Notes: generated by a model not told the origin, from the sequence alone. Shown: positions 27,287-36,349, counted from the first letter of the stretch. The stretch is DNA of 64,000 bases from Allobosea psychrotolerans (GCF_002917105.1 NZ_PQFZ01000004.1:1-64000); one strand, 5' to 3'. A program made the numbers and translations.

Positions 27287-27679
27287 TCACAAGACAAGCT
27301 CGAACACGCCCAGTACATGGCGCGGCCAATGCCGGGGCGCGAGAAAGACTGCGTCGGCCCGCAAATGATGCCCCATCGCCCAGGGATTTTGAGCGAGCCA
27401 TTGCCGGATTCGCGCCTCGACGAGCCGGCGCTTCTGCGGCGTGATGGCACCGAGCGCATCCTCCAGCGCGCCGCGCGCCTTGACCTCGACGAAGGCGATG
27501 GTGCGGCCGCGCTTGACGATGAGGTCGATCTCGCCGCCCTTGCCGCCGAAGCGCCGTGCCAGCAGCCGATAGCCCTTCATGGAGAGCCAGAGGACCGCCA
27601 GCCATTCCGAGCGTCTGCCGGTCGCGCCCGAGCGCTTTGCGCGAGCGCTGCGGCGAGTGCTGCCGACAGCGTCCCTCAA
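27287..27679 (-). CDS. YraN/UPF0102 family nuclease-like protein
   Basis: A 130-residue protein with the YraN core: GYRLLARRFGGKGGEIDLI, VKRGRTIAFVEVKAR. The Glu-Asp and V-E-V-K residues form an endonuclease-like (Holliday-junction-resolvase-related) metal site. Its function is unproven. Its ATG at 27679 overlaps the rsmI stop by ATGA, and the rsmI-yraN order is conserved in many proteobacteria. Confidence 0.9.
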   Translation of the reverse strand: MRDAVGSTRRSARAKRSGATGRRSEWLAVLWLSMKGYRLLARRFGGKGGEIDLIVKRGRTIAFVEVKARGALEDALGAITPQKRRLVEARIRQWLAQNPWAMGHHLRADAVFLAPRHWPRHVLGVFELVL

Positions 27680-28587
27680 GGCTCCTCGCGGGTCAGCTCG
27701 AGCGCGCGGGCGTAGATCTTGCGGCGTGGCTGGCCGGTCTGCGCTGCGACCTGCGCCACCGCCTCCTTCAGCGAGACATCGGCCAGCGCGGCGCGCAGCC
27801 TTTCGTCGATGACGTCGCCCGCCGGCGCGAGCGCCTCGGCCCCGGGCGGGCCGATGATGACGACGATCTCGCCGCGCGCCTCCTCCTCGCCGTCATAGTG
27901 GCTGGCGAGTTCGGCGAGCGGGCCGCGCCGGACATTCTCGTAATATTTGGTCAGTTCGCGCGCCACGGCGGCGGGTCTCGCGCCGAGCACGGCGGCGGCG
28001 TCGCCCAGCATTTCGGCGAGACGGCGCGGCGATTCGAAGAAGACCAGCGTGCCGGGAATCGCGGCGAGCTCGGTCAGGCGCCCGCGTCGCGCCGCGGCCT
28101 TGGGCGGCAGGAAACCCTCGAAGAAGAAGCGGTCGGTCGGCAACCCCGCCAGCACCAGCGCAGCCAGGACGGCGGAGGGGCCGGGGATGCCGGTCACCGG
28201 CAGACCTTCCGCCACGACATCGGCGACGAGCTTGTAGCCGGGGTCGGAGACCAGCGGCGTGCCTGCATCCGAGATCAAGGCGAGCCGGCCGCCTTCGCGC
28301 AGCTTCGCCAGCACCTTTGGGCGCATCTGCGCGGCGTTGTGCTCGTGATAGGGCAACAACGGGGTCGAGATGCCGTAATGCGCCAGAAGCGTCTTCGAGG
28401 TTCGGGTGTCCTCGGCGAGCACCGCATCGGCTGCCGCCAGCGTCGCCAGGGCGCGGAAGGAGATGTCGCGCAGATTGCCGATCGGCGTTGCGACGATGTG
28501 CAACCCGGGCGCGAGGGGCTCGGCCTCGGCCTTGAGCCCGAAGGCCGTGTAGCTGGGAGAGCGGGGTGTGGAGGATTGCGTCGACAT
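27676..28587 (-). CDS. rsmI: 16S rRNA (cytidine-1402-2'-O)-methyltransferase
   Basis: A 303-residue tetrapyrrole-methylase-fold enzyme that 2'-O-methylates C1402 of 16S rRNA. Visible signatures are LHIVATPIGNLRDISFRAL near residue 27, LAEDTRTSKTLL, LISDAGTPLVSDPGYKLV and FEGFLPPKAAAR. The ATG at 28587 was chosen; the frame is open much further upstream but that part is the reverse of the lipoprotein gene. It is divergent from the LpoA-like gene. Confidence 0.95.
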   Translation of the reverse strand: MSTQSSTPRSPSYTAFGLKAEAEPLAPGLHIVATPIGNLRDISFRALATLAAADAVLAEDTRTSKTLLAHYGISTPLLPYHEHNAAQMRPKVLAKLREGGRLALISDAGTPLVSDPGYKLVADVVAEGLPVTGIPGPSAVLAALVLAGLPTDRFFFEGFLPPKAAARRGRLTELAAIPGTLVFFESPRRLAEMLGDAAAVLGARPAAVARELTKYYENVRRGPLAELASHYDGEEEARGEIVVIIGPPGAEALAPAGDVIDERLRAALADVSLKEAVAQVAAQTGQPRRKIYARALELTREEP

Positions 28588-28786
28588 GGGTCGCACGCTG
28601 CCACAAGCGCTCGGCTTTCGCCACGGCCGCAGTTCGCGGAAGGGCCGATCGGGGCAGCGCAACTCAGAGTTAACAACTTGAAAATACCATGGCGGACTGG
28701 CAGGAAAGCCCCACGGTCGGGGGACTGCACCGCCGGGCGGCTTCTCGCCGCGTCGGTTCATAAGTTTTAGGTCCAGAGTTCGGCTC

Positions 28787-30019
28787 ATGACTGGAGATCG
28801 CCCCGTGTTGCGCCCCTGGCACCTCGCTCCGATCCTGTCTCTGCGCACCCCGGCGCTGGCGGTCTTCGCCTCGCTCGCGCTCGCCGCCTGCAGCGGCGGC
28901 CCCTCGGGCATGCCGGGCTTCGATACGGGCTCTCCGGGGGCGGGCCAGGGCCAGCCGGCGAGCTCCGGCCAGACGATCGGCAATGGCAAGGTCAAGGTCG
29001 GCCTCATTCTGCCGCTGACGGCGGAAGGGCAGGGCGCCGTGGTCGGCAATTCGCTGCGCAATGCGGCCGAGATGGCGCTCGCCGAATTCCCCGGCGCCGA
29101 CCTGACCTTGCTGGTCAAGGATGATCGCGGCACGCCGGAGGGTGCGCAGGCGGGAACCCAGGAGGCTCTGCGCGAGGGCGCCGAGCTGATCATCGGCCCG
29201 CTCTTTGCGCCCTCCGTCCAGGCTGCGGCGCAGGTTGCGCGCTCCGCCAACCGCCCGGTCATGGCCTTCTCCAGCGACAGCAATGTCGCGACGCGCGGCG
29301 TCTACCTGCTCTCCTTCCCGCCCGAGAACGACGTCAACCGCGTCATCGGCTACGCCTCGGCGCAGGGGAAGAAATCCTTCGCCGCGCTAGTGCCCGACAC
29401 CGCTTACGGCAAGGTCGTCGAGGCCGCCTTCCAGCAGGCCGTCGCCGACCGTGGCGCGCGCACTGTGGCGATCGAGCGCTTCAGCGGCGACGCCAACAGC
29501 ATGCGCGCGGCGGTCGGCAGGCTCGCGCCGTCGCTGCCGCAGGCCGACGCGCTGTTCGTGCCGGCGGCAGCCGACACCATGCCGGCGCTCGGCCTCGCCT
29601 TGCAGCAGGGCGGGTTCGACCCGAGCAAGGTCAAGCCGCTTGGCACCGGCGTCTGGAACGACGGCGCCGTTGCGCGCGTTCCGGCGATCCAGGGCGGCTG
29701 GTTCGCCTCGCCGGATACGGCCGGCTTCAACGCCTTTGCCGGGCGTTATCAGCAGCGCTTCAACAGCGCCCCGACCCGCACCGCGACCCTGGCCTATGAT
29801 GCGGTCTCATTGGCCGCCGCGCTTGCCCGCACGCAAGGTTCGCAGCGCTTCTCGGAAGCCGTTCTGACCAACGCCTCGGGCTTCGCGGGCGCCGACGGCG
29901 TCTTCCGCTTCCGCCCCGATGGCCAGAACGAGCGCGGGCTGGCGGTGCTGGAGCTGCGCAACGGCCAGATCGTCACGGTCAACGCCGCCCCGCGCGATCT
30001 CGGGCCGAGGACGCAGTAA
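28787..30019 (+). CDS. Penicillin-binding-protein activator (LpoA/LppC-like lipoprotein)
   Basis: A 410-residue lipoprotein. Lipobox LALAAC is near residue 36, giving a Cys that anchors the protein, followed by a low-complexity Gly/Ser/Pro linker. From about residue 65 it has a periplasmic-binding-protein-like fold: VKVGLILPLTAEGQGAVVG, then LIIGPLFAPSVQAA. This is the LpoA C-terminal module, which in gammaproteobacteria stimulates PBP1A. The alphaproteobacterial homologs next to rsmI lack the TPR half, as here. Activator function is therefore inferred. Confidence 0.85.
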   Translation: MTGDRPVLRPWHLAPILSLRTPALAVFASLALAACSGGPSGMPGFDTGSPGAGQGQPASSGQTIGNGKVKVGLILPLTAEGQGAVVGNSLRNAAEMALAEFPGADLTLLVKDDRGTPEGAQAGTQEALREGAELIIGPLFAPSVQAAAQVARSANRPVMAFSSDSNVATRGVYLLSFPPENDVNRVIGYASAQGKKSFAALVPDTAYGKVVEAAFQQAVADRGARTVAIERFSGDANSMRAAVGRLAPSLPQADALFVPAAADTMPALGLALQQGGFDPSKVKPLGTGVWNDGAVARVPAIQGGWFASPDTAGFNAFAGRYQQRFNSAPTRTATLAYDAVSLAAALARTQGSQRFSEAVLTNASGFAGADGVFRFRPDGQNERGLAVLELRNGQIVTVNAAPRDLGPRTQ

Positions 30020-30025
30020 GCCTTC

Positions 30026-30155
30026 GCGTCATGCGCGGGCGGAGTGCAACGGAGACCCGAGAATCTCTTGCAGGCGAGAATCCCTTGCAGGCGAGAATCT
30101 CTCGCAGACATGTCTCTGGTTTATGAGATGCTCGGGGCAGGCCCGAGCATGACGC
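30026..30155. repeat. Dispersed hairpin repeat (GCGTCAT...ATGACGC type), copy 2, with amplified 17-mer
   Basis: Between the convergent lipoprotein and hemW genes. It has the same plan as copy 1 at 4060-4160: a GCGTCAT end, CGAGAATCTC, TGGTTT, then a perfect 9-bp hairpin (30128-30136 with 30142-30150, 5-base loop) and ATGACGC. Unlike copy 1, the CGAGAATCTCTTGCAGG segment is tandemly repeated three times (30058-30074, 30075-30091, 30092-30108). It could end both transcripts. Confidence 0.8.
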
Positions 30156-30162
30156 ACGGCGT

Positions 30163-31365
30163 TCACGCCGCCAGGTCAGCTACCAGCGCATTGAGCAGCA
30201 GCGCACCATCGGGCGTCGCCGCGAGCTTGCCGCCGGGCTTTCGGGTCAGCAGCCCATCCAGGATCAGGCTCGTGACGCGGGGTTCGCGCAAACTCCGCCC
30301 GGACAGGGCCTTGAATACGGCCGGGTCGATGCCCTCGACCAGCCTCAGGCCCATCAGCAGGTACTCGTCGCCCTGGGCCTCGGCGTTCAGCAGCTCGTCC
30401 TCGACCAGCGCATGCCCTTCCGCCTCGACGCGGGTCAGCCAGGCTTCCGGGCTCTTTTCGGTCGAATGCGCCATGCGGCCCTGCGTCGTCACCAATCGGC
30501 CATGCGCGCCAGGCCCGATGCCGGCATATTCGCCATAGCGCCAATAGACCAGGTTGTGCCGGCATTCGGCGCCGGGCTTGGCGTGGTTCGAGATCTCGTA
30601 GACCGGCATGCCATGCTTGGCCGTGATCTCCTGCGTGACTTCGTAGAGCGCTGCTCCCGCCTCGTGATCGGGGATCGCGAGCTTGCCGGCCTTGAACAAC
30701 CGCTCGAAGGCCGTGTCGGGCTCGATGGTGAGCTGGTAGAGCGAGAGATGTTCGGCTGCATGGCTGATCGCGAGTTCGAGCTCGGCGCGCCACAAGGCCG
30801 GTGTCTGCCCGACCGAGCGGGCGTAGATCAGGTCGAACGAGTAGCGCTCGAAATATTTGCGCGCGATCGCGACCGCATCCAAGGCCTCCTGCGTCGAATG
30901 CATCCGGCCCAGCGCCTTGAGGTCGGCATCGTTCAGCGCCTGCACGCCGAGCGAAACGCGGTTGACGCCGGCCGCGCGGAAATCCTGGAAGCGCCCGGCC
31001 TCGACGCTGGTCGGGTTGGCCTCCAGCGAGACCTCGCAAGCGGGGTCGATGGCCCAATGCTCGCCGATCGCATCGAGGATCGCACCGACCGTACGGCCCT
31101 CCATCAGCGAGGGCGTGCCGCCGCCGAAGAAGATCGAGGAGACCGTGCGGCCGGGCGTGAGCTCTGCACGATGGGCGATCTCGCGCCGGAAGGCCGCGAC
31201 ATAGCGCGCCTGGTCGGGCGGCGCATGCCGGACATGGGAGTTGAAGTCGCAATAGGGGCATTTGGCCAGGCAGAACGGCCAATGCACATAGACCGCGAAA
31301 CCGGCATCCGCCGTGGGATGCAGGATCGCGCCTGGCCGCTCGGTCAGGGCGGCCGGGTTGGTCAT
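30163..31365 (-). CDS. hemW: Radical SAM heme chaperone HemW
   Basis: A 400-residue protein with the radical-SAM cluster motif CLAKCPYCDF (Cys32, Cys36, Cys39) preceded by VYVHWPFC, and the HemN-like C-terminal domain. Once annotated as coproporphyrinogen oxidase, HemW proteins instead bind and hand on heme; the extra Cys of C-x3-C-x2-C-x-C in true HemN is Phe here. Its start overlaps the rdgB stop by ATGA (leftward order rph-small gene-rdgB-hemW). Confidence 0.95.
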   Translation of the reverse strand: MTNPAALTERPGAILHPTADAGFAVYVHWPFCLAKCPYCDFNSHVRHAPPDQARYVAAFRREIAHRAELTPGRTVSSIFFGGGTPSLMEGRTVGAILDAIGEHWAIDPACEVSLEANPTSVEAGRFQDFRAAGVNRVSLGVQALNDADLKALGRMHSTQEALDAVAIARKYFERYSFDLIYARSVGQTPALWRAELELAISHAAEHLSLYQLTIEPDTAFERLFKAGKLAIPDHEAGAALYEVTQEITAKHGMPVYEISNHAKPGAECRHNLVYWRYGEYAGIGPGAHGRLVTTQGRMAHSTEKSPEAWLTRVEAEGHALVEDELLNAEAQGDEYLLMGLRLVEGIDPAVFKALSGRSLREPRVTSLILDGLLTRKPGGKLAATPDGALLLNALVADLAA

Positions 31366-32009
31366 GAGGGCTTCCTCAGGCAGGCGGCCGCGAGCGCGTG
31401 GAAGGCGCGCGCGCGATGCGAGAGCCCCGCCGAACCATCCTCGGGAATGCCGTGCTTCTCACTCGCAGTCATCTCGCCGAAGGTCTTGGCGTGGCCGTCG
31501 GGCCGGAAGATCGGGTCATAGCCGAAGCCGCCGAGCCCGCGCGGTGCATCGACGATCTCGCCGAAAACGCGGCCTTCGAACAATTCCTGATGCCCGTCGG
31601 GCCAGGCGATCACCAGCGCCGAGACGAAATGCGCGCGGCGCTTGTCGGGCGTGGTCGCACCGCGCTTGGACAGCTCGGCCTGCACGCGAGCGAGAGCCGG
31701 GGCGAAGTCCTTGCCCGGGCCGGCCCAATTGGCCGAGAACAGGCCAGGCGCGCCGTCGAGCGCGTCGATGCAGATGCCGGAATCGTCGGAGAGTGCCGGC
31801 AGGCCGGAGGCCTTGGTCGCGGCGACCGCCTTGATCACGGCGTTCTCGGCGAACATGTAGCCGTCCTCGACCGGCTCGGGCAGGCCGAGCTCGCCGGCCG
31901 AGACCAGTTCGATACCATAGGGCCCGAGCAATTCGCGCATCTCGCGCAGCTTGCCCTGGTTATGGGTTGCGATCACGACCTTGCCGGTGAGGAGGCGGTG
32001 GTTGGTCAC
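31362..32009 (-). CDS. rdgB: XTP/dITP diphosphatase (RdgB/HAM1)
   Basis: A 215-residue pyrophosphatase that removes non-canonical purine NTPs (dITP, XTP) from the pool. The opening VVIATHNQGKLREM is the family signature, and ALSDDSGICIDALDGAPGLFSANWAG and GGFGYDPIF follow. A GTG start at 32009 with AGAGG 7-11 bases upstream gives the usual length; the frame is open upstream but that DNA overlaps a small gene and rph. It lies directly after the 60-residue membrane protein gene. Confidence 0.93.
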   Translation of the reverse strand: MTNHRLLTGKVVIATHNQGKLREMRELLGPYGIELVSAGELGLPEPVEDGYMFAENAVIKAVAATKASGLPALSDDSGICIDALDGAPGLFSANWAGPGKDFAPALARVQAELSKRGATTPDKRRAHFVSALVIAWPDGHQELFEGRVFGEIVDAPRGLGGFGYDPIFRPDGHAKTFGEMTASEKHGIPEDGSAGLSHRARAFHALAAACLRKPS

Positions 32010-32028
32010 GGTCTTTGCCTCTTCATCT

Positions 32029-32211
32029 CTAGGGATTTCCGCTGTCCGGTGGGGTTCCGGCACTCGCGGCGTGATCTGCATTGCCGGACGGGGAAGCGAT
32101 TCGAGACGGCTTTCGGCGCGGTTTGATCTCGGCCCTGAATGCGAGAACGATGGTCGCTCCGACGATGACGAGGCCGACCACAACTGCTGCAAGCGTCGAC
32201 AGCCAATCCAT
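32029..32211 (-). CDS. Small single-pass membrane protein between rph and rdgB
   Basis: A 60-residue protein: MDWLSTLAAVVVGLVIVGATIVLAF forms one membrane segment, followed by a basic, Pro/Ser-rich tail (KPRRKPSR). AGGAAG lies about 8 bases before the ATG, and the gene fills the rph-rdgB gap (15 bases after rph, 19 before rdgB). I recognise no family. The codon use, ribosome site and tight fit make it likely to be real. Confidence 0.65.
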   Translation of the reverse strand: MDWLSTLAAVVVGLVIVGATIVLAFRAEIKPRRKPSRIASPSGNADHAASAGTPPDSGNP

Positions 32212-32226
32212 CGGCGCTTCCTGCCC

Positions 32227-32943
32227 TTAAGCCACCGCTGCCTTCTGCAGCGCGACGAGCCTGCTGACGCCGCCCTTGGCGAGCTTGAGCAGGGCCAGGA
32301 GCTCCTCCTCCGAGAAGGGCGCGCCTTCGGCCGTTCCCTGCACTTCGACAAGGCCGCCGCCGCCGGTGATGACGAAATTCGCGTCGGTCTGCGCGCCGGA
32401 ATCCTCGATATAGTCGAGATCGAGCACCGGATTGCCGGCGACGATGCCGCAGGAGATCGCCGCGACATGGTCCCTGAGCGGATTGGAGCCCTTCAGCATG
32501 GCGCGGCCCTCCATCCATTTCAGCGCATCATGCAGCGCGACCCACGCCCCGGTGATCGAGGCCGTGCGGGTGCCGCCATCGGCCTGGAGCACGTCGCAAT
32601 CGACCACGATCTGGCGCTCGCCGATCGCGGTCAGGTCGACCACGGCGCGGAGCGAGCGCCCGACCAGGCGCTGGATTTCCTGTGTGCGGCCCGACGGCTT
32701 GCCGGCGGTGACCTCACGGCGATTGCGCTCATGCGTCGCGCGCGGCAGCATCGCATATTCGGCAGTGACCCAGCCCTTGCCGGTGCCGCGCAGCCAGGGC
32801 GGACCCTTTTCTTCCACCGTCGCGGCGCAGAGCACCCGGGTCTCGCCGAAGCTGACCATGCAGGAGCCCTCGGCATAGCGCACCACGCCGCGTTCGAGCG
32901 TGACCTTGCGCATTTCGTCGGCCGCGCGTTTGGAGGGTCGCAT
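32227..32943 (-). CDS. rph: Ribonuclease PH
   Basis: A 238-residue phosphorolytic 3'-exoribonuclease that trims tRNA precursors. The N-terminus [19 protein letters not shown] is typical, then [20 protein letters not shown] and the phosphate site in [17 protein letters not shown] (here AEYAML). The C-terminal [13 protein letters not shown] helix is complete, unlike the frameshifted K-12 allele. It is divergent from hrcA and first in the rph-rdgB-hemW block. Confidence 0.96.
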   Translation of the reverse strand: MRPSKRAADEMRKVTLERGVVRYAEGSCMVSFGETRVLCAATVEEKGPPWLRGTGKGWVTAEYAMLPRATHERNRREVTAGKPSGRTQEIQRLVGRSLRAVVDLTAIGERQIVVDCDVLQADGGTRTASITGAWVALHDALKWMEGRAMLKGSNPLRDHVAAISCGIVAGNPVLDLDYIEDSGAQTDANFVITGGGGLVEVQGTAEGAPFSEEELLALLKLAKGGVSRLVALQKAAVA

Positions 32944-33124
32944 GGGAGTATCCTGATTGTTCGAAGTTGGCGGCTTGTAAGCGGTTGAGCCGGGGGCGGC
33001 AAGGTTGGGGCTGGATACGTGACGCTTCTTCCTTCTCCCGCAGCCTTCATGCGCCGTTTCCGCTTGATCCTTCTCAGGTCCAAGCCGACAATAACCTGAT
33101 GTCGAACCCGCGTTTTCAGCCGAA

Positions 33125-34213
33125 ATGAGCGCCCACACGCCGATGCGCCCCGAATCCCCCGGCGGCCTGATCGAGACCGATCAGCGCTCGCGCGAGATCT
33201 TCCGTCAGATCATCGACGGCTACCTCACCACCGGGGAGCCAGTCGGCTCGCGCAACATCGCGCGTCTGCTGCCGATGACGCTGTCGCCCGCGACCGTGCG
33301 CAACGTCATGACCGATCTCGAACTGGCCGGGTTGATCTACGCGCCGCACACCTCGGCGGGGCGCTTGCCCACGGAACGAGGCCTGCGCTTCTTCGTCGAT
33401 GCGATGATGGAGGTCGGCAATCTCACCTCAGACGAGCGCACCCGCATCGAGGCGCAGATGAAGGCCGCCGCCACCAACCGCACGCTGGATGCGACGCTGA
33501 CAGAGGCCTCGGCCCTGCTCTCGGGACTCTCGCGCGGCGCCGGCGTCGTCGTCACCACCAAGGCCAATGCCCGCCTCAAACATATCGAATTCGTCCGGCT
33601 CGATCCTGCGCGTGCACTCGTCGTGCTGGTGGCCGATGACGGCACGGTTGAAAACCGCCTCCTCGCCTTGCCGCCGGGCCTGCCGGCCTCGGCGCTGACG
33701 GAGGCTGCGAATTTCCTCAACGCCCGCATCATGGGCAAGACGCTGGGCGATCTGCGTCGCGAGATCGCCGAGCATCGTGCCGAGATGGAAAGCGAGCTCG
33801 ATGCGCTGACCGCCAAGCTCGTCGAGAGCGGTATCGCGACCTCGTCTGGCCCCTCGAACGACCGCCATCTGATCGTGCGCGGCCAGGCCAATCTGCTGGA
33901 GGATCTGAAGGCGCAGGAGGATCTCGAGCGCATCCGCCTGCTCTTCGGCGATCTCGAGACGCAGACCGATGTCATCGATCTGCTCTCCCGCGCCGAGGCC
34001 GGCGACGGCGTGCGTATCTTCATCGGCTCCGAGAACAAGCTGTTCTCGATGTCGGGCTCCTCGATGGTGGCCGCGCCCTTCCGCGACGCCGAGCAACGCA
34101 TCGTCGGCGTCGTCGGCATCATCGGCCCGACGCGGCTGAACTATGCCCGCATCGTGCCGATGGTGGATTACACCGCCAAAGTGGTCGGGCGCCTGCTCGA
34201 CGGCGGGCGGTAA
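33125..34213 (+). CDS. hrcA: Heat-inducible transcription repressor HrcA
   Basis: A 362-residue repressor that binds CIRCE operators before groESL. The N-terminal winged helix contains [12 protein letters not shown] and [19 protein letters not shown], then [18 protein letters not shown]; a GAF-like domain and the C-terminal [19 protein letters not shown] follow. In many alphaproteobacteria hrcA is followed by grpE; here an ankyrin protein gene follows immediately. No CIRCE inverted repeat is visible upstream. Confidence 0.96.
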   Translation: MSAHTPMRPESPGGLIETDQRSREIFRQIIDGYLTTGEPVGSRNIARLLPMTLSPATVRNVMTDLELAGLIYAPHTSAGRLPTERGLRFFVDAMMEVGNLTSDERTRIEAQMKAAATNRTLDATLTEASALLSGLSRGAGVVVTTKANARLKHIEFVRLDPARALVVLVADDGTVENRLLALPPGLPASALTEAANFLNARIMGKTLGDLRREIAEHRAEMESELDALTAKLVESGIATSSGPSNDRHLIVRGQANLLEDLKAQEDLERIRLLFGDLETQTDVIDLLSRAEAGDGVRIFIGSENKLFSMSGSSMVAAPFRDAEQRIVGVVGIIGPTRLNYARIVPMVDYTAKVVGRLLDGGR

Positions 34214-34866
34214 TGCGTGCCGGCTGCCTGTGTGCAGCGCTTTTGGGTTTCATGCTGATGACGACCCCTGCCGCTGCAGAGCCTGCATTGATCGATGCCG
34301 CTGCCGCAGGACGCGCCGACGAGGTGATTCGGCTCGCCGCCGCCGGTGCCCCGCTCGAAGCACAGGATTCGCAGGGTCGTTCGGCCCTTCTGCTGGCCGT
34401 CGCCGGAAACCATGTCGCGACCGCCAAGGCCTTGCTCGATGCCGGTGCGAGCCCGAATACCCAGGCCGCCAATCGCGACACGCCCTGGCTCCTGGCCGGG
34501 GCGTTGGGACGTGCCGAAATCATTGCGGCGATGCTGCCGCGCAAGCCCGATCTGACGATCCGCAACCGCTATGGCGGCAACGCCCTGATTCCCGCCTGCG
34601 AGCGCGGCCATGTCGAGGCCGTGAAGCTGCTGCTGACCAGCGGCATCGATCTCGATCACGTCAATGATCTCGGCTGGACCTGCCTGCTGGAAATCGTGAT
34701 CCTCGGCGATGGCGGCCCACGCCATCAGCAGGTGGCGAAGCTCGTCCTCGATGCCGGCGCCAATCCCAGTCTCGCCGACAGGGATGGCGTGTCGCCGCTC
34801 GCCCATGCTCGCCAGAGGGGCCAGCGCGCGGTGGCGGCGCTGATCGAGCAGGCGGGTGGCGGCTGA
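34213..34866 (+). CDS. Exported ankyrin-repeat protein
   Basis: A 217-residue protein with a signal peptide (LCAALLGFMLMTTPAAAEP) and about five ankyrin repeats from residue 30 to the end (for example GRSALLLAVAGNHVATAKALLDAGA and GGNALIPACERGHVEAVKLLL). It is probably a periplasmic protein-protein interaction module with unknown partner. The ATG at 34213 abuts the hrcA stop (TAATG overlap), so it is likely co-translated with hrcA. Confidence 0.87.
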   Translation: MRAGCLCAALLGFMLMTTPAAAEPALIDAAAAGRADEVIRLAAAGAPLEAQDSQGRSALLLAVAGNHVATAKALLDAGASPNTQAANRDTPWLLAGALGRAEIIAAMLPRKPDLTIRNRYGGNALIPACERGHVEAVKLLLTSGIDLDHVNDLGWTCLLEIVILGDGGPRHQQVAKLVLDAGANPSLADRDGVSPLAHARQRGQRAVAALIEQAGGG

Positions 34867-34959
34867 CCCGCTCGATTTGGCATCGCCGCCGGTTCGCGCT
34901 ACCTCTGCCGCCAACGCGGCCTTCCTGCCGCCCGAAATCTGCACGTCAAGGCTTATCAG

Positions 34960-35211
34960 ATGACCGACACGCTCCCCGATCGTCTCTCCTCGAACCCCAA
35001 CAGCCCGCATTACAATGAGGAGCTGCTCGCCCGCGACATCGGCGTGCGCTTCAAGGGCGTCGATAAGACCAATGTCGAGGAGTATTGCGTCAGCGAGGGC
35101 TGGGTGCGCCTCACCGCCGGCAATGCCAAGGACCGCTTCGGCAATCCGATGACGGTGAAGCTCAAGGGCGAGGTCGAGCCCTATTTCCGCCAGGCCGCCT
35201 CCGAAGCCTGA
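34960..35211 (+). CDS. DUF3297 family protein
   Basis: An 83-residue cytoplasmic protein: SSNPNSPHYNEELLARDIGVRF, then EYCVSEGWVRL and GNPMTVKLKGEVEPYF. This closely matches the DUF3297 family of small proteobacterial proteins (glutathione peroxidase-like naming has been used, without evidence). Function is unknown. It converges with the GNAT gene, with stop codons five bases apart. Confidence 0.9.
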   Translation: MTDTLPDRLSSNPNSPHYNEELLARDIGVRFKGVDKTNVEEYCVSEGWVRLTAGNAKDRFGNPMTVKLKGEVEPYFRQAASEA

Positions 35212-35216
35212 GAGGC

Positions 35217-35747
35217 TCAGCCTATCGCCTTGTAGAAGAAGGTCGAGCCGCAATCGCGGCCGTCCGGCATCAGGGCGAAGCGGGGGATCGTGCCGACCTC
35301 GGTCCAGCCAAGGCGGCCATAGAGCCGCCGGGCCGCGCCGGCCTCGTCGGTGTCGAGCACCAGAAGCGTGCGTCCCGCCTGCCGCGCCGCATCTTCGGCC
35401 GCGCGCATCAGCTTCTCGCCGAGGCCTTGCCGCCGCGCGCAGGAATGCACCAGCACCTTGGCGATCTCGGCGCGGTGCGGCTGGTTGGGCTTGCCGATCA
35501 GCTGAAGCTGCGCCGTGCCGACGATCTCTCCGGCCAATCTTGCGATCAGCAGCACCGTGCGGCCAGCGCCGACCTCGTCGATGACCCCTGTCCAGAAGCC
35601 GCGGTAATCCTCCGGCGTATTCCACGCCATGAAACCGACAGAGGCCCCGTTCGCGACGCTGTCGCGCAGGATCTCGACCAGCGCCGGGATGGCGTTGCTG
35701 GCGGCCTCCGGGGAGAGCGTTTCGATCACGATGGCATCAACCGGCAT
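35217..35747 (-). CDS. GNAT family N-acetyltransferase
   Basis: A 176-residue acetyl-CoA-dependent acetyltransferase. The acetyl-CoA loop region KVLVHSCARRQGLGEKLMRAAE (the Q/R-x-x-G-x-G/A pattern as RRQGLGEKL) is in the second half, followed by LLVLDTDEAGAARRLYGRLGW. ATG at 35747 was chosen because AGGA lies 8 bases before it; an ATG at 35756 sits directly against that AGG. Substrate is unknown. It lies 24 bases after the XRE-cupin regulator gene on the same strand and is probably in its operon. Confidence 0.88.
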   Translation of the reverse strand: MPVDAIVIETLSPEAASNAIPALVEILRDSVANGASVGFMAWNTPEDYRGFWTGVIDEVGAGRTVLLIARLAGEIVGTAQLQLIGKPNQPHRAEIAKVLVHSCARRQGLGEKLMRAAEDAARQAGRTLLVLDTDEAGAARRLYGRLGWTEVGTIPRFALMPDGRDCGSTFFYKAIG

Positions 35748-35770
35748 CAGCTTCATCCTTTGAGCGGCGT

Positions 35771-36349
35771 TCAGCCGGAGGTGGTCAGCACGACGGCATA
35801 GCGGGCGGGCACGCTGCCGGGGTTGTGGTAGGCGATCGGCCCGTCGAGCAGCATCTGCAGGCAATCTCCTGCCGCCAGCCGGTGCTCGATGCCAGCAAGC
35901 GTGACCACCATCTCGCCGGCCAGAACCCAGACCTGCTGGTCGAGCCGATGGGCGCTGCGCGGTGCGTCGAGCAGGACGCGCCCGCCCGCCGGCATCTCGA
36001 CATCGACGATCTCGATCCCCGAGCCGGTTCCTGCGGGAGAGACGTTGCGCCGGACATAGCCGCTGGCCGGATCGGTCCAGACCGACTGATCGGCGCGCCG
36101 CGCGAGCGGGCCGGCATGGCCTTCGTCGCGAAACAGGACCGAGAGAACAATTCCGAGGCCGGCGCAGACCCGGTCCAGCAGCGCCGCCGTCGGACTCGAT
36201 TCGCCCCGCTCCACCCGCGAGATCATCGCGCGGCTGACGCCCGAGCGTTCGGCCAGCATGTCGAGCGTCAGGCTGCGGCTCTGGCGCAGCGCCTTGATGC
36301 GCGCGCCGAGCCGCTGATCGAGTTCGAGGTCATCCATCATTTCCATCAT
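35771..36349 (-). CDS. XRE-family regulator with C-terminal cupin domain
   Basis: A 192-residue transcription factor. An N-terminal helix-turn-helix (RIKALRQSRSLTLDMLAERSGVSRAMISRVERGESSPTAALL) is followed by a cupin sensor domain (HRLDQQVWVLAGEMVVTL). Such regulators often control an adjacent acetyltransferase, and the GNAT gene downstream fits. Several ATGs cluster at the start (36349, 36346, 36340, 36337), none with a clear ribosome site. Confidence 0.9.
   Translation of the reverse strand: MMEMMDDLELDQRLGARIKALRQSRSLTLDMLAERSGVSRAMISRVERGESSPTAALLDRVCAGLGIVLSVLFRDEGHAGPLARRADQSVWTDPASGYVRRNVSPAGTGSGIEIVDVEMPAGGRVLLDAPRSAHRLDQQVWVLAGEMVVTLAGIEHRLAAGDCLQMLLDGPIAYHNPGSVPARYAVVLTTSG

Noticed and set aside
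28588..28786. Possible riboswitch or small RNA between rsmI and the lipoprotein gene
   Set aside because: GC-rich stretches can pair, but no conserved riboswitch or RNase P core is recognisable.
30058..30108. Three tandem 17-base units as a possible CRISPR array
   Set aside because: Units are contiguous without spacers and belong to a dispersed repeat; no cas genes.
31362..32468. Long upstream extension of rdgB
   Set aside because: The extra N-terminal residues overlap rph and the small membrane protein gene and are low-complexity; the GTG at 32009 gives the family length.
32944..33124. CIRCE operator before hrcA
   Set aside because: No TTAGCACTC-N9-GAGTGCTAA-like inverted repeat is present.
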